From contig NZ_AP023354.1 in the NCBI RefSeq assembly GCF_018324685.1, positions 496,001-560,000 of the forward strand: a stretch of 64,000 nt of DNA, in the 5' to 3' direction. How positions within the stretch are numbered: position 1 is the stretch's first letter; each line of letters begins with the position of its first letter. This document shows positions 9,044 to 16,860 of the stretch, piece by piece. The notes beneath the pieces are model-generated. The model was not told the origin of the DNA and ran no database searches. It was given only the letters and a program-made list of their open reading frames with translations. This DNA is from Actinocatenispora sera. Lineage in GTDB: Bacteria > Actinomycetota > Actinomycetes > Mycobacteriales > Micromonosporaceae. Made by a program: the position numbers and the translations under genes.

Positions 9044-9115
9044 ATGATCAAAGCTCACAAGAAAATAAATTTCTTTGCGGCTGCGCGGCGCGCACGTCGT
9101 TTCGGCACACCGTAG
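9044..9115 (+). CDS. Possible 23-residue basic small protein
   Basis: I do not recognise this short ORF. It encodes a Lys/Arg-rich peptide beginning MIKAHKKINFFAAA and ending ARRARRFGTP. It stands out because its first half is far more A/T-rich than the surrounding DNA. A TAnnnT -10 element seven bases before the ATG would give a leaderless message. It is divergent from nagZ, and palindromic repeats follow it. It could be a real small protein, or only an A/T-rich regulatory segment that happens to be open. Confidence 0.35.
   Translation: MIKAHKKINFFAAARRARRFGTP
9059..9075. promoter_or_regulatory. A/T-rich inverted repeat upstream of nagZ
   Basis: AAGAAA, five bases, TTTCTT form a perfect 6-bp inverted repeat about 50 bases upstream of the chosen nagZ start. 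Such an A/T-rich dyad is rare in this DNA. An operator or upstream promoter element for nagZ is possible. Confidence 0.3.
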
Positions 9116-9166
9116 AAGACGATCCGCCCACGCCAGCGCATCCCGCCCGAACTCCCACCCGCCAAG

Positions 9167-9285
9167 TTGATCAAGGTCCGCCGTCGTCGATCAAGGCCCC
9201 GCGGAGTTGATCAAGGGATTGACGCAAAAGAAAGCGCTTGCCGCGTCCTTCATCCCTTGATCAACGAACCGGTCCCTTGATCAAC
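9167..9285. repeat. Cluster of five GATCAAGG palindromic repeats
   Basis: Three copies of GATCAAGG (9167-9176 and 9206-9218 as TTGATCAAGG, 9188-9196 as CGATCAAGG) face two inverted copies TCCCTTGATCAAC (9253-9265 and 9273-9285). GTTGATCAAGGGA at 9206-9218 and the copy at 9253-9265 form a perfect 13-bp inverted repeat. Inside it GACGC and GCGTC add a second stem, and AAGCGCTTGCCGCGTC is shared with the element at 1453-1513. It lies downstream of the DUF3263 gene, so it may end its transcription. Confidence 0.7.
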
Positions 9286-9450
9286 AGGGGGTCGGGGGCG
9301 GACGCGGCGGGCCGACCGGGCGACGGGGGCCGACCGGGCGGCGAGGGCCAGGTGGGCAATGAGGGCGACTGGGCGGCGGGCCGACGGCGGGCCGACGGCG
9401 GGGCGGGTGGGCGACGGGGGCCGGGTGGGCGGCGGGGCAGGCGGGAGGGG
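9286..9450. repeat. G-rich degenerate tandem repeat after the DUF3263 gene
   Basis: About nine degenerate units near 18 bp, resembling GGGCCGACCGGGCGACGG, fill the space between the palindromic cluster and the DUF3263 stop codon at 9451. No convincing gene is seen in it on either strand. Confidence 0.6.
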
Positions 9451-9711
9451 TCAGGCGGTGGCGGGGCGGGGGCGGCGGTGCGCTTCGCGGAGGCGGCGGA
9501 GGCGGCCCACGGTGACCGGGTCGGCGGCGAGCGCCGCCGGCGAGTCGAGCAGCGCGTTGAGCACCTGGTAGTAGTGCGTCGGGGAGATGCCGAACTTGTC
9601 GCGGATGGCCTGCTCCTTGGCCCCCGCGTAGCGCCACCACTGCCGCTCGAACTCCAGGACGCCGCGCTCACGCGGCCCCAACTGCTCGCTGTCCGACACA
9701 GTCTCGTTCAT
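9451..9711 (-). CDS. DUF3263 domain protein
   Basis: This 86-residue protein belongs to a short, actinobacteria-specific family of unknown function. The diagnostic core is ERGVLEFERQWWRYAGAKEQ followed by the helix-turn-helix-like stretch IRDKFGISPTHYYQVLNALLD, so DNA binding is plausible. An in-frame ATG three codons upstream (9720) is an alternative start. A near-consensus promoter lies about 125 bases upstream (9844-9872), leaving a long leader. No operon partner is seen. Confidence 0.88.
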   Translation of the reverse strand: MNETVSDSEQLGPRERGVLEFERQWWRYAGAKEQAIRDKFGISPTHYYQVLNALLDSPAALAADPVTVGRLRRLREAHRRPRPATA

Positions 9712-9843
9712 CGGTCGCATTCAACCACGGGCCGCCGACAACCCGGCGGAGCAGGCGGCGGCACACCCAAACCGGGGCCGGGCAGAAAACAGCCCGCACG
9801 ACGAGGGGGCCGCCCCGCCGTACGGGCTTGCGTACAGTTGCTC

Positions 9844-9872
9844 ATTATCCAGGGTCACCGCGCACGAGTCAA
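9844..9872 (-). promoter_or_regulatory. Sigma-70-type promoter for the DUF3263 gene
   Basis: On the minus strand TTGACT (9872-9867), a 17-base spacer and GATAAT (9849-9844) make a near-consensus promoter. Transcription would start near 9837, leaving a 5' leader of about 125 bases with no other obvious gene. Confidence 0.65.
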
Positions 9873-9924
9873 CGGTGCCGACCACAGATGGTGACCGTGA
9901 TTCACACCTCACCGCCGGCCGGCG

Positions 9925-10716
9925 TCAGACCCGGATGACCTCCACACCCGCGGTCGAGAACTTGTGCGTGAGCTCCTCGTTCGCGGTGGAATCGGTGACC
10001 AGGGTGTGCACGCGGTCGATCGGGCAGATCCGCGCGAAGGCGTGCTGACCCAGCTTGGACGAGTCCGCCACGATCACGATGCGTCGCGCCCGCGCTGCCA
10101 TCAGCTGATTGATCGCCGCCTCGCCCTCGTTGTGCGCGGCAGCGCCGAGCGCCACGTCGACCGCGTCCACGCCGAGGAACGCGACGTCGAGCATCAGGTC
10201 GCGCAGGATGCCGGTGGCCAGCGGCCCGATCAGCTCGTACGACTGGGGGCGGACCACGCCGCCGGTGACGACGAGCTTCACGTGCGGCCGGACGATCAGC
10301 TCGTTGGCGATGTTCAGCGCGTTGGTGACGATGGTCAGCGCGGTGCCGTCGCCGGTGGTACCGGCGGCGAGGTCGGGCCGGGTGGCGAGCGCCCGGGCCA
10401 CCTCGGTGGTGGTGGTACCGCCGTTGATGCCGACGACCATCCCCGGCGTGACCAGGGCGGCCGCCGCGGAACCGATGCGCTGCTTCTCCGGTGCCCGCTT
10501 CGCCGACTTGTACCGCAGCGGCAGGTCGTAGGAGACCGCGCTCGCCACCGCGCCACCGCGGGTGCGGGTGATCATCTGCTGCTGGGCGAGCTGGTCGAAG
10601 TCGCGCCGGATGGTCGCCTGCGAGACGTCCAGGCGATCGGCCGCGTCCTCGACGCTGATCCGGCCGGACTCGGCCAGCACCTCGAGCAGCGCGGTCCAGC
10701 GCGCGTAGCGGTCCAC
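9925..10716 (-). CDS. DeoR-family transcriptional regulator of the amino-sugar operon
   Basis: This 263-residue repressor probably senses a sugar phosphate and controls the divergent operon at 10861-15910. The winged helix-turn-helix is at residues 20-43 (ISVEDAADRLDVSQATIRRD). The DeoR C-terminal sensor carries GGTTTTEVA and VADSSKLGQHAF, the phosphate-binding and signature segments. I chose the GTG at 10716 because GGGAGG lies five bases upstream and the protein then starts at the HTH in the usual way. AgaR-type and GlcR-type members look alike, so the effector cannot be read off. Confidence 0.9.
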   Translation of the reverse strand: MDRYARWTALLEVLAESGRISVEDAADRLDVSQATIRRDFDQLAQQQMITRTRGGAVASAVSYDLPLRYKSAKRAPEKQRIGSAAAALVTPGMVVGINGGTTTTEVARALATRPDLAAGTTGDGTALTIVTNALNIANELIVRPHVKLVVTGGVVRPQSYELIGPLATGILRDLMLDVAFLGVDAVDVALGAAAHNEGEAAINQLMAARARRIVIVADSSKLGQHAFARICPIDRVHTLVTDSTANEELTHKFSTAGVEVIRV

Positions 10717-10760
10717 CGGGGCCTCCCTACACTTCACCACGAGTACGCGTGCACAATGAT

Positions 10761-10821
10761 GCGCGAAACACGGGCACATCGTCGAAGGACATGCGCGAAG
10801 CTTACGCGCAACCGGCGCGAA
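10761..10821. promoter_or_regulatory. Candidate DeoR operators between divergent genes
   Basis: Three direct copies of GCGCGAA start at 10761, 10793 and 10815. The spacings of 32 and 22 bases are close to three and two helical turns, so the copies face one side of the DNA. A GATACT -10 element for the SIS operon follows at 10823-10828, so bound repressor would overlap its promoter. Confidence 0.45.
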
Positions 10822-10860
10822 CCGATACTGCGCCGGCGGCGCCAACCTACTGGAGGGCCC

Positions 10861-11763
10861 ATGTCGGACGCAGCACGGAGCACCCCGGCGGTGCTGGACG
10901 AGATCGCCAGCCAGCCGGACTGTTGGCGCCGCGCCGCGGCGATCGCGACCGACGCGGCCCGCGCGCTGCCCGCCGACGGTGAGCGGGTCGCGGTCGTCGG
11001 CTGCGGCACCTCCTGGTTCATGGCCCAGGCGTACGCGGCGCGCCGGGAGACGGCCGGCAAGGGCGTCACCGACGCGTTCGCCGCCTCCGAGATGCCGCTG
11101 ACCCGCCAGTACGACCGGCTCGTCGCGATCAGCCGGTCCGGCACCACCACCGAGGTGCTGGAACTGCTGCACCAGCTGCCGCCGAGCGTGCCCAGCGTGC
11201 TGCTGACCGGCATCCACGACGCGCCGATGGCGCCGCTGGCCGGCGACACCATCGTGCTGGACTTCGCCGACGAGCGGTCGGTGGTACAGACCCGGTTCGC
11301 CACCACCGCGCTCGCGCTGCTGCGGGCCAGCCTCGGCGAGGACCTGACCGCCGCGGCCGACGACGCCGCCAGCGCGATCGCCGAACCGCTGCCGCTGCCG
11401 GTCGACACCACCGAGCAGGTCACGTTCCTCGGCCGCGGCTGGACCGTCGGCCTCGCGAACGAGGCGGCGCTCAAGTGCCGCGAGGCCGCGACGTTCTGGA
11501 CGGAGTCGTACCCGGCGATGGAGTACCGGCACGGTCCGATCTCGATCACCGGCCCGAACCGCGCGACCTGGGTGTTCGGCATTCCGCCGGAGGGGTTGGC
11601 CGCGCAGGTGGCCGACACCGGCGGCACGTTCGTCACGAGCGCGCTGGACCCGATGGCCGACCTGGTCCGGGCGCAGCGGTTCGCCATCGCGGTGGCCACC
11701 CACCGTGGTCAGGACCCCGACCACCCCCGCCACCTGACCCGTTCGGTCATCCTCGACAAATGA
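10861..11763 (+). CDS. SIS-domain sugar isomerase/deaminase (AgaS/NagB-II-like)
   Basis: This 300-residue protein has two SIS domains as in the isomerase half of GlmS. Substrate-loop motifs are GCGTSWFMA (about 48-56) and SRSGTTTEV (91-99). The ring-opening segment is MEYRHGPIS (220-228), whose Glu and His match the catalytic pair of this group. The likely job is converting glucosamine- or galactosamine-6-phosphate to the ketose phosphate with release of ammonia, after NagA. GGAGGG precedes the ATG. It is the first gene of the operon and overlaps the ROK kinase gene by ATGA. Confidence 0.85.
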   Translation: MSDAARSTPAVLDEIASQPDCWRRAAAIATDAARALPADGERVAVVGCGTSWFMAQAYAARRETAGKGVTDAFAASEMPLTRQYDRLVAISRSGTTTEVLELLHQLPPSVPSVLLTGIHDAPMAPLAGDTIVLDFADERSVVQTRFATTALALLRASLGEDLTAAADDAASAIAEPLPLPVDTTEQVTFLGRGWTVGLANEAALKCREAATFWTESYPAMEYRHGPISITGPNRATWVFGIPPEGLAAQVADTGGTFVTSALDPMADLVRAQRFAIAVATHRGQDPDHPRHLTRSVILDK

Positions 11764-12749
11764 CACAGCAGAGCGCCGGCGCCGCCGGCACGGACGCGGA
11801 TCCGGTCGAGGTCGCGGTGGCGATCGACGTCGGCGGTACCGCGATGAAGTGCGCCGTGGTCGACGGGGCCGGCACGGTCCGGCACACCGAGCGGCACGAC
11901 ACCGACGCCGACCGCGGCCCGGACGCGGTGGTCGCGGCCATCGGCGACGTGGCGGCCGGCCTGGCCGACACCGCCCGCGCGCGGGGGCTGACCCCGCGGG
12001 CGGTGGGGCTGGTGGTACCGGGCGTCGTCGACGAGGTGCGCCGGGTCGCCGGGTACTCGGCGAACATCGGCTGGCGGGACGTGCCGTTCGGCGAGCTGAT
12101 CGACGCCCGGACCGGGCTGACCACCGCGCTCGGCCACGACGTACGGGCCGGGGCGGTCGCGGAGGCCCGGCTCGGCGCCGGTGCGGGCAGCGACAACGTG
12201 CTGTTCGTCGCCATCGGTACCGGCATCGCCGCCGGCCACGTGCTCTCCGGCGTGCCGTACCCGGGTGCGCACGGCGCACCGAGCGAGCTGGGCCACGTCC
12301 AGGTGGTGTGTACCGACGGGCCGCGGTGCGGCTGCGGCCGGTACGGCTGCCTGGAGGCGGTGGCGTCCGCGTCCGCGGTGGCCCGCCGGTACGGCGAGGC
12401 GGGCGGGGACCGGGTCGCCGCCGCCGAGGTGGTCCGCCGCGCGGTCGCCGGCGAGGAGCGCGCCGGCCGGGTGTGGCGGCAGACGATTGAGCTGCTCGCG
12501 GACGGGCTGATCACCGCGATACGGCTACTGGACCCCGAGGTGATCGTGCTCGGCGGCGGGCTGGCCGAAGCCGGCGCGGCGTTGCTCGACCCGCTGCACG
12601 CGGCGATCATGGAACGGCTGGCGTTCCAGACGATGCCGCGCCTGGTGGCCGCCGCGCTCGGCGACCAGGCCGGCTGCATCGGCGCCGCGCTGCTCGCGCT
12701 GGACCGGTTCCACGCCGGCTTCGCGGTCGGCTCGGCGACCGGAACCTGA
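11760..12749 (+). CDS. ROK-family sugar kinase (N-acetylhexosamine kinase candidate)
   Basis: This 329-residue ROK protein would phosphorylate the imported amino sugar at the 6 position. The ATP phosphate motif is IDVGGTAMKC (22-31), and the ROK zinc site is C190-G-C-G-R-Y-G-C197 followed by LEA. It has no N-terminal HTH, so it is a kinase and not a ROK repressor. The start overlaps the SIS-gene stop as ATGA. Glucose or N-acetylmannosamine kinase activity cannot be excluded by sequence; the NagA neighbour favours an N-acetylhexosamine. Confidence 0.87.
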   Translation: MTQQSAGAAGTDADPVEVAVAIDVGGTAMKCAVVDGAGTVRHTERHDTDADRGPDAVVAAIGDVAAGLADTARARGLTPRAVGLVVPGVVDEVRRVAGYSANIGWRDVPFGELIDARTGLTTALGHDVRAGAVAEARLGAGAGSDNVLFVAIGTGIAAGHVLSGVPYPGAHGAPSELGHVQVVCTDGPRCGCGRYGCLEAVASASAVARRYGEAGGDRVAAAEVVRRAVAGEERAGRVWRQTIELLADGLITAIRLLDPEVIVLGGGLAEAGAALLDPLHAAIMERLAFQTMPRLVAAALGDQAGCIGAALLALDRFHAGFAVGSATGT

Positions 12750-12752
12750 GTG

Positions 12753-12870
12753 ACCGCCGGCGCGACGAGCGGGCACCGAATACACCGCCGGCTCGACGAG
12801 CGGGCACAGAAAACCGGCCGGCTCGTCGAGCGGGCACCGAGTAACCCGCCGGGTGGACGACCGGCGCTGA
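12753..12870. repeat. 30-bp tandem repeat between the kinase gene and nagA
   Basis: Four imperfect copies with a 30-31 bp period share the core CGACGAGCGGGCAC. They start three bases after the kinase stop codon and end just before the nagA ribosome binding site. The nagA frame is open through them, but the AGGAG eight bases before the ATG at 12888 argues that they are not translated. Confidence 0.7.
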
Positions 12871-12887
12871 GGCGAGGAGCTGTGCGG

Positions 12888-14006
12888 ATGCCGCTGTTGC
12901 ACAACGCCCGGGTGGTGACCCCCACCGAGGTGCTGGACCGGGCGTGGCTGCGGGTCGAGGACGGGCTGATCACCGAGCTCGGTACCGACGCACCGCCGTC
13001 CACCGCGGACGACGTGGACCTGGGCGGGCACACCGTACTGCCCGGGTTCGTGGACATCCACACGCACGGCGGCGGTGGCGCCACGTTCACCACCGGTGAC
13101 GCCGACCAGGCGCGTACCGCCGCGGCGTTCCACCGCCGGCACGGCACCACCACGCTGCTGGCGAGCCTGGTCACCGCGCCTGCGGAGCTGATGGCCGCGG
13201 CGACCACCGCATACCGCCCGCTGGTCGCGGACGGCACCATCGCCGGCCTGCACTACGAGGGCCCGTACCTATCGCAGGCGCGCTGCGGTGCGCAGAACCC
13301 GGCGTACCTGCGCGATCCCGACCTCGACGAGATCAGCGGGCTGCTCGACCTCGGCGGGGTGCGGATGATGACGATCGCGCCGGAGCGCGACGGCGCGCTG
13401 GACACGATCCGGCTGCTGGTGGCGCGCGGCGTCGTCGCCGCCGTCGGGCACACCGACGCCAGCTACGAGCAGGTCGGCGCCGCGATCGAGGCCGGCGCCA
13501 CGGTCGGTACGCACGTGTTCAACGGGATGCGCCCGATCCATCACCGGGAACCGGGGCCGATCCTCGCGCTGCTCGACGCGCCGGGCGTCACCTGCGAGTT
13601 CATCGCCGACGGGCACCACCTGCACGACGGCACGCTGGCCTTCGCGGCGCACGCGGTCGGCGCCGGCCGCGCCGCGCTGGTCACCGACGCGATGGCCGCC
13701 GCCGGCATGTCCGACGGCGAGTACGACCTGGGCGGCCAGGCGGTGACCGTCACCGACGGGGTGGCCCGGCTGTCGGTGGGCGGCTCGATCGCCGGCTCCA
13801 CCCTGACCATGGACGCCGCGCTGCGCCGGGCGGTCGGCGCCGGACTGTCCATCGTGGACGCCGCCCGGATGGCGGCGACCACGCCGGCCGCCGCGCTGGG
13901 CTTCCCCGACCGCGGCGAGCTGACCGTCGGCAAGCGCGCCGACCTGGTGGTACTGGACGAGTTCCTCGCGGTGCGCCGGGTGATGCGGGACGGAGCTTTC
14001 CAGTGA
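12888..14006 (+). CDS. nagA: N-acetylglucosamine-6-phosphate deacetylase
   Basis: This 372-residue amidohydrolase removes the acetyl group from the N-acetylhexosamine 6-phosphate made by the kinase. Metal and catalytic motifs are HTHGGGG (58-64), HYEGPYLS with its metal Glu, AAVGHTDAS, GTHVFNGMRPIHHREPG, DGHHLHDG and the catalytic Asp in VTDAMAAAG. AGGAG lies eight bases before the ATG at 12888, which fixes the start; the open frame upstream is repeat sequence. An AgaA-type enzyme acting on GalNAc-6-phosphate would look much the same. Confidence 0.93.
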   Translation: MPLLHNARVVTPTEVLDRAWLRVEDGLITELGTDAPPSTADDVDLGGHTVLPGFVDIHTHGGGGATFTTGDADQARTAAAFHRRHGTTTLLASLVTAPAELMAAATTAYRPLVADGTIAGLHYEGPYLSQARCGAQNPAYLRDPDLDEISGLLDLGGVRMMTIAPERDGALDTIRLLVARGVVAAVGHTDASYEQVGAAIEAGATVGTHVFNGMRPIHHREPGPILALLDAPGVTCEFIADGHHLHDGTLAFAAHAVGAGRAALVTDAMAAAGMSDGEYDLGGQAVTVTDGVARLSVGGSIAGSTLTMDAALRRAVGAGLSIVDAARMAATTPAAALGFPDRGELTVGKRADLVVLDEFLAVRRVMRDGAFQ

Positions 14007-14953
14007 TCCTCACCGTCACCCTGAACGCCGCACTGGACGTCACCTACCGCGTCGACGAGCTGCGGCCGCACGCCACCCACCGGGTACGCGAGGTGTCGAC
14101 CCGGCCGGGCGGCAAGGGCGTCAACGTCGCCGCGCTGCTGACCGCGCTGGACGAGCCGGTGGTCGCCACCGGGCTGGTCGGCGGGCCGACCGGGGAGCAG
14201 ATCCGGGACGGGCTGGCCGCCGCGGAGATCCCCGAGGCGTTCGTCCCGATCGCCGCCGACTCGCGGCGCACCCTGGTCGTCGCCGACGGTACCGACGCGA
14301 CCGGGTTCTGGGAGCCGGGGCCGCCGGTGACCGAGGCGGAGTGGGACGCGTTCGTCAACCGGTTCCGCGGGCTGGCGCGGGTGGCGCGCGCGGTGGTGCT
14401 GTCCGGCAGCCTGCCGGCCGGGCTGCCCGACGACGCGTACGCGCAGCTGGTGGCGATCACCGCGGAGGCGTCCGTACCGTCCATCGTGGACGCCGAGGGT
14501 GCCGTGCTGGCGGCAGCGCTGCCTGCTGGACCCACCGTGGTGAAGCCGAACGCGGCCGAGCTGGCGTCGGTACGCGGTGGGGCCGCGCCGGAGACGCCCG
14601 CCGAGGTGCTGGCCGCCGCGCACGCGCTGCGCGACGCGGGGGCCCGCGCGGTGGTCTGCTCGCGCGGACCGGACGGGCTGATCGCGAGCACGCCGGACGG
14701 CGCGTACCGGGCGGTGCCGCCGGAGACGGTCGCCGGCAACCCGACCGGCGCCGGCGACGCGGTGGTCGCCGCGCTGGCCCGCGGGCTCGCCAACGGCGAG
14801 TCCTGGCCCACGATGCTCACCGCCGCGGTGGCCCTGTCCGCCGCGGCGGTCGCGGCACCGGTGGCCGGCGCGGTCGACGGCAGCGCGTACGACCGGCTGC
14901 GGCACACGGTGGAGGCCGAAAGCATGGTGCTGCCCGGGTCGCTGGCGGACTGA
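14003..14953 (+). CDS. PfkB-family sugar-phosphate kinase (1-phosphofructokinase/tagatose-6-phosphate kinase type)
   Basis: This 316-residue kinase belongs to the FruK/LacC subgroup: it starts MILTVTLNAALDVTY, has the sugar-binding PGGKGVNVA motif near residue 35, and ends with the anion-hole motif NPTGAGDAV. In this operon it most likely phosphorylates fructose- or tagatose-6-phosphate to the bisphosphate taken by the aldolase downstream. The GTG start overlaps the nagA stop (GTGA). Its standard role, fructose-1-phosphate kinase, needs a fructose PTS, and none is in the window. Confidence 0.87.
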   Translation: MILTVTLNAALDVTYRVDELRPHATHRVREVSTRPGGKGVNVAALLTALDEPVVATGLVGGPTGEQIRDGLAAAEIPEAFVPIAADSRRTLVVADGTDATGFWEPGPPVTEAEWDAFVNRFRGLARVARAVVLSGSLPAGLPDDAYAQLVAITAEASVPSIVDAEGAVLAAALPAGPTVVKPNAAELASVRGGAAPETPAEVLAAAHALRDAGARAVVCSRGPDGLIASTPDGAYRAVPPETVAGNPTGAGDAVVAALARGLANGESWPTMLTAAVALSAAAVAAPVAGAVDGSAYDRLRHTVEAESMVLPGSLAD

Positions 14954-15070
14954 GATGGCCGGCCCCGCACCCCAACCACCCGCGGCCCGGCGTCGTCCGG
15001 GCGGCCCGCACCGGACGGACCGCCCGTCGGGCGCCGATCCGACCGGAACTGCGACGAGGAGCCGAGAGCG

Positions 15071-15910
15071 ATGCCCCTGACCCCGACCGGGCGGCTGGTG
15101 GCCGACGCCGCCGCCGCGAACCACGGCCTCGCCGCGTTCAACGTGATCACCGTCGAGCATGCCGAGGCGATCGTGGCCGGCGCCGAGCGCGCCGGGCTAC
15201 CGGTGATCCTGCAGATCAGCCAGAACGCGGTGAAGTTCCACGGCGGGCGGCTCGGCCCGATCGCCGCAGCCACCGCCGCGGTGGCCGAACTGTCCACCGT
15301 GGACTGCGCGCTGCACCTGGACCACGTCGAGGACCTGGCGCTGCTGCGGCAGGCGCCGGCGCACCGGTTCGGCTCGGTGATGTACGACGGGTCGACGTTG
15401 CCCTACGCCGAGAACGTCGCCGCGACCCGGGATGCGGCCGCGTACTGCCACGAGCACGGGCTCTGGCTGGAGAGCGAGCTGGGCGAGGTCGGCGGCAAGG
15501 ACGGCGCGCACGCGCCCGGGGTGCGTACCGATCCGGGCGAGGCGCGCGAGTTCGTCGCCGCCACCGGAGTGGACGCGCTCGCCGTCGCGGTCGGTTCCTC
15601 GCACGCCATGACGTCCCGGTCCGCGAGCCTCGACCACGCGCTGATCGAACGGATCGCCGCCGCGGTACCGGTACCGCTGGTGCTGCACGGCTCGTCCGGG
15701 GTACCGGACGACGAGCTGGCCGCCGCGGTCCGGGCCGGCATGGTGAAGATCAACATCGGTACCGCGTTGAACATCGCGTTCACCGGCGCGGTGCGTACCG
15801 TGCTGGCCGGCGACGACAAGCTCGTCGACCCGCGCAAGTACCTGGTCCCGGCCCGGGACGCGATGGCCGACGCCGTCGCCCACTTCCTCACCGTCCTCGC
15901 CGGCCGCTGA
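15071..15910 (+). CDS. Class II fructose/tagatose-bisphosphate aldolase
   Basis: This 279-residue zinc aldolase cleaves a ketohexose bisphosphate to glyceraldehyde 3-phosphate and dihydroxyacetone phosphate. It has HLDHVED (82-88) with the catalytic Asp and a zinc His, the ELGEVGGKDG loop, a His in VGSSHAM, and HGSSGVPDDEL followed by KINIGT for phosphate binding. It is closer to the short GatY/KbaY/AgaY type than to the 340-residue FbaA type. It ends the operon, 117 bases after the PfkB gene and with its own GAGGAG, and a strong terminator follows. Confidence 0.9.
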   Translation: MPLTPTGRLVADAAAANHGLAAFNVITVEHAEAIVAGAERAGLPVILQISQNAVKFHGGRLGPIAAATAAVAELSTVDCALHLDHVEDLALLRQAPAHRFGSVMYDGSTLPYAENVAATRDAAAYCHEHGLWLESELGEVGGKDGAHAPGVRTDPGEAREFVAATGVDALAVAVGSSHAMTSRSASLDHALIERIAAAVPVPLVLHGSSGVPDDELAAAVRAGMVKINIGTALNIAFTGAVRTVLAGDDKLVDPRKYLVPARDAMADAVAHFLTVLAGR

Positions 15911-15934
15911 CGGCCCGCCGCCCTCGGCAGACCG

Positions 15935-15974
15935 ACGGTGGGAGCGCCAGCCCGGCGGCTGGCGCTCCCACCGT
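15935..15974. terminator. Strong bidirectional hairpin terminator
   Basis: A perfect 18-bp stem (15935-15952 with 15957-15974) closes a CGGC loop. It lies between the convergent ends of the amino-sugar operon and the anti-sigma-like gene. No T-run follows, as is common in actinomycetes. Confidence 0.85.
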
Positions 15975-15984
15975 GCGGTGCGGG

Positions 15985-16860
15985 CTACTGCAACGGCGGC
16001 TTGACCACGTGCACCGGCTCACCGAAGTGCGAGAAGGTCAAGCCGGTCGGCGCCGCCTTGGCGCCCTTGGGCGCCTGCCACGACTCGAGCTTCTCGACGT
16101 AGCCGGAGCCGACGCCGACCCATGCCTGGGTCGTGTCGTAGCTGCCGTCCCCGACGACCGGCTTGGTACTGGTCACCGAGTACACCTCGTACTGCTTGCC
16201 CTTCCAGGTCTTGCGGCCGAGATCACGGATCGGCCCCTCCTCCTTCATCTCCTTCAGCACGCCCTGCAACGTGGCGGTACGGCCACCGCAGTAGAACGTG
16301 TCCGCGGGGTCGCCCTTGAAACCACCCTTCCTGAGGTCGGCCGAGTACTTCTTGAAGTCGACCTTGCGCCAGCCGGCCGGCGAAGCGCCGCCGGACGAGC
16401 TCCACACGTAGTAGGTGCCGCGAATCACGCGGAACTCCTGGACCTTCGCGCCGGCCTCGTAGGAGTTGCTCGAACCCACGCTCTGGTTCGGGTCGTAGTC
16501 GCCGATGCAGTAGGACTTCTCGCCGGGCGGGTTGCCGTCGTTGAAGCTCCGGACCCGGAAGCTGGTGTTCTTCGTCTTCTCGACGGCGGACGCCAGCTCG
16601 ACGTGGGGGCTGTCCACCGAACTCTGCCCGCCCGTCGGGTGCTTCGCGGTGCTGTGCTGTGGGGAGCCACCGGTCCCGGCGACGGCGGCGCCGACGCCGA
16701 TCACCGCGACCGCACCGAGGGCCGTCGCGGTCCGGCCGGCGACCCGGGCGCGAGCCGCGGACCGGCCGCGGCGCAGCAGCTCCGGTACCGGGGCCTCGCC
16801 CGCCGGTTCATGATCCACCAGGTTGTGCAGGGCTTGGGAGAGGTCGTCGCGATCGTTCAT
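15985..16860 (-). CDS. Membrane protein coupled to a SigE factor (putative anti-sigma partner)
   Basis: This 291-residue protein has a cytoplasmic N-terminus of about 42 residues, one transmembrane helix (about 43-63) and an extracytoplasmic domain of about 225 residues with Cys pairs and WRKVDFKKY and SGYVEKLESW segments. The ATG overlaps the sigma gene stop (ATGA), which suggests a sigma/anti-sigma pair. The short N-terminus lacks a visible HxxxCxxC zinc motif, so it would not be a standard ZAS anti-sigma factor. The outer domain may sense an envelope signal. Function rests on context. Confidence 0.7.
   Translation of the reverse strand: MNDRDDLSQALHNLVDHEPAGEAPVPELLRRGRSAARARVAGRTATALGAVAVIGVGAAVAGTGGSPQHSTAKHPTGGQSSVDSPHVELASAVEKTKNTSFRVRSFNDGNPPGEKSYCIGDYDPNQSVGSSNSYEAGAKVQEFRVIRGTYYVWSSSGGASPAGWRKVDFKKYSADLRKGGFKGDPADTFYCGGRTATLQGVLKEMKEEGPIRDLGRKTWKGKQYEVYSVTSTKPVVGDGSYDTTQAWVGVGSGYVEKLESWQAPKGAKAAPTGLTFSHFGEPVHVVKPPLQ

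Noticed and set aside
5534-9115. A 1193-codon open frame on the plus strand
   Set aside because: It is antisense to the binding-protein and nagZ genes. Long open shadows are normal in this G+C-rich DNA, and its translation is Arg/Val/Gly-rich without domains.
9925-12279. A single 784-residue minus-strand protein covering the DeoR gene and beyond
   Set aside because: The extra N-terminal part is antisense to the SIS and kinase genes; the DeoR start at 10716 has a ribosome binding site.
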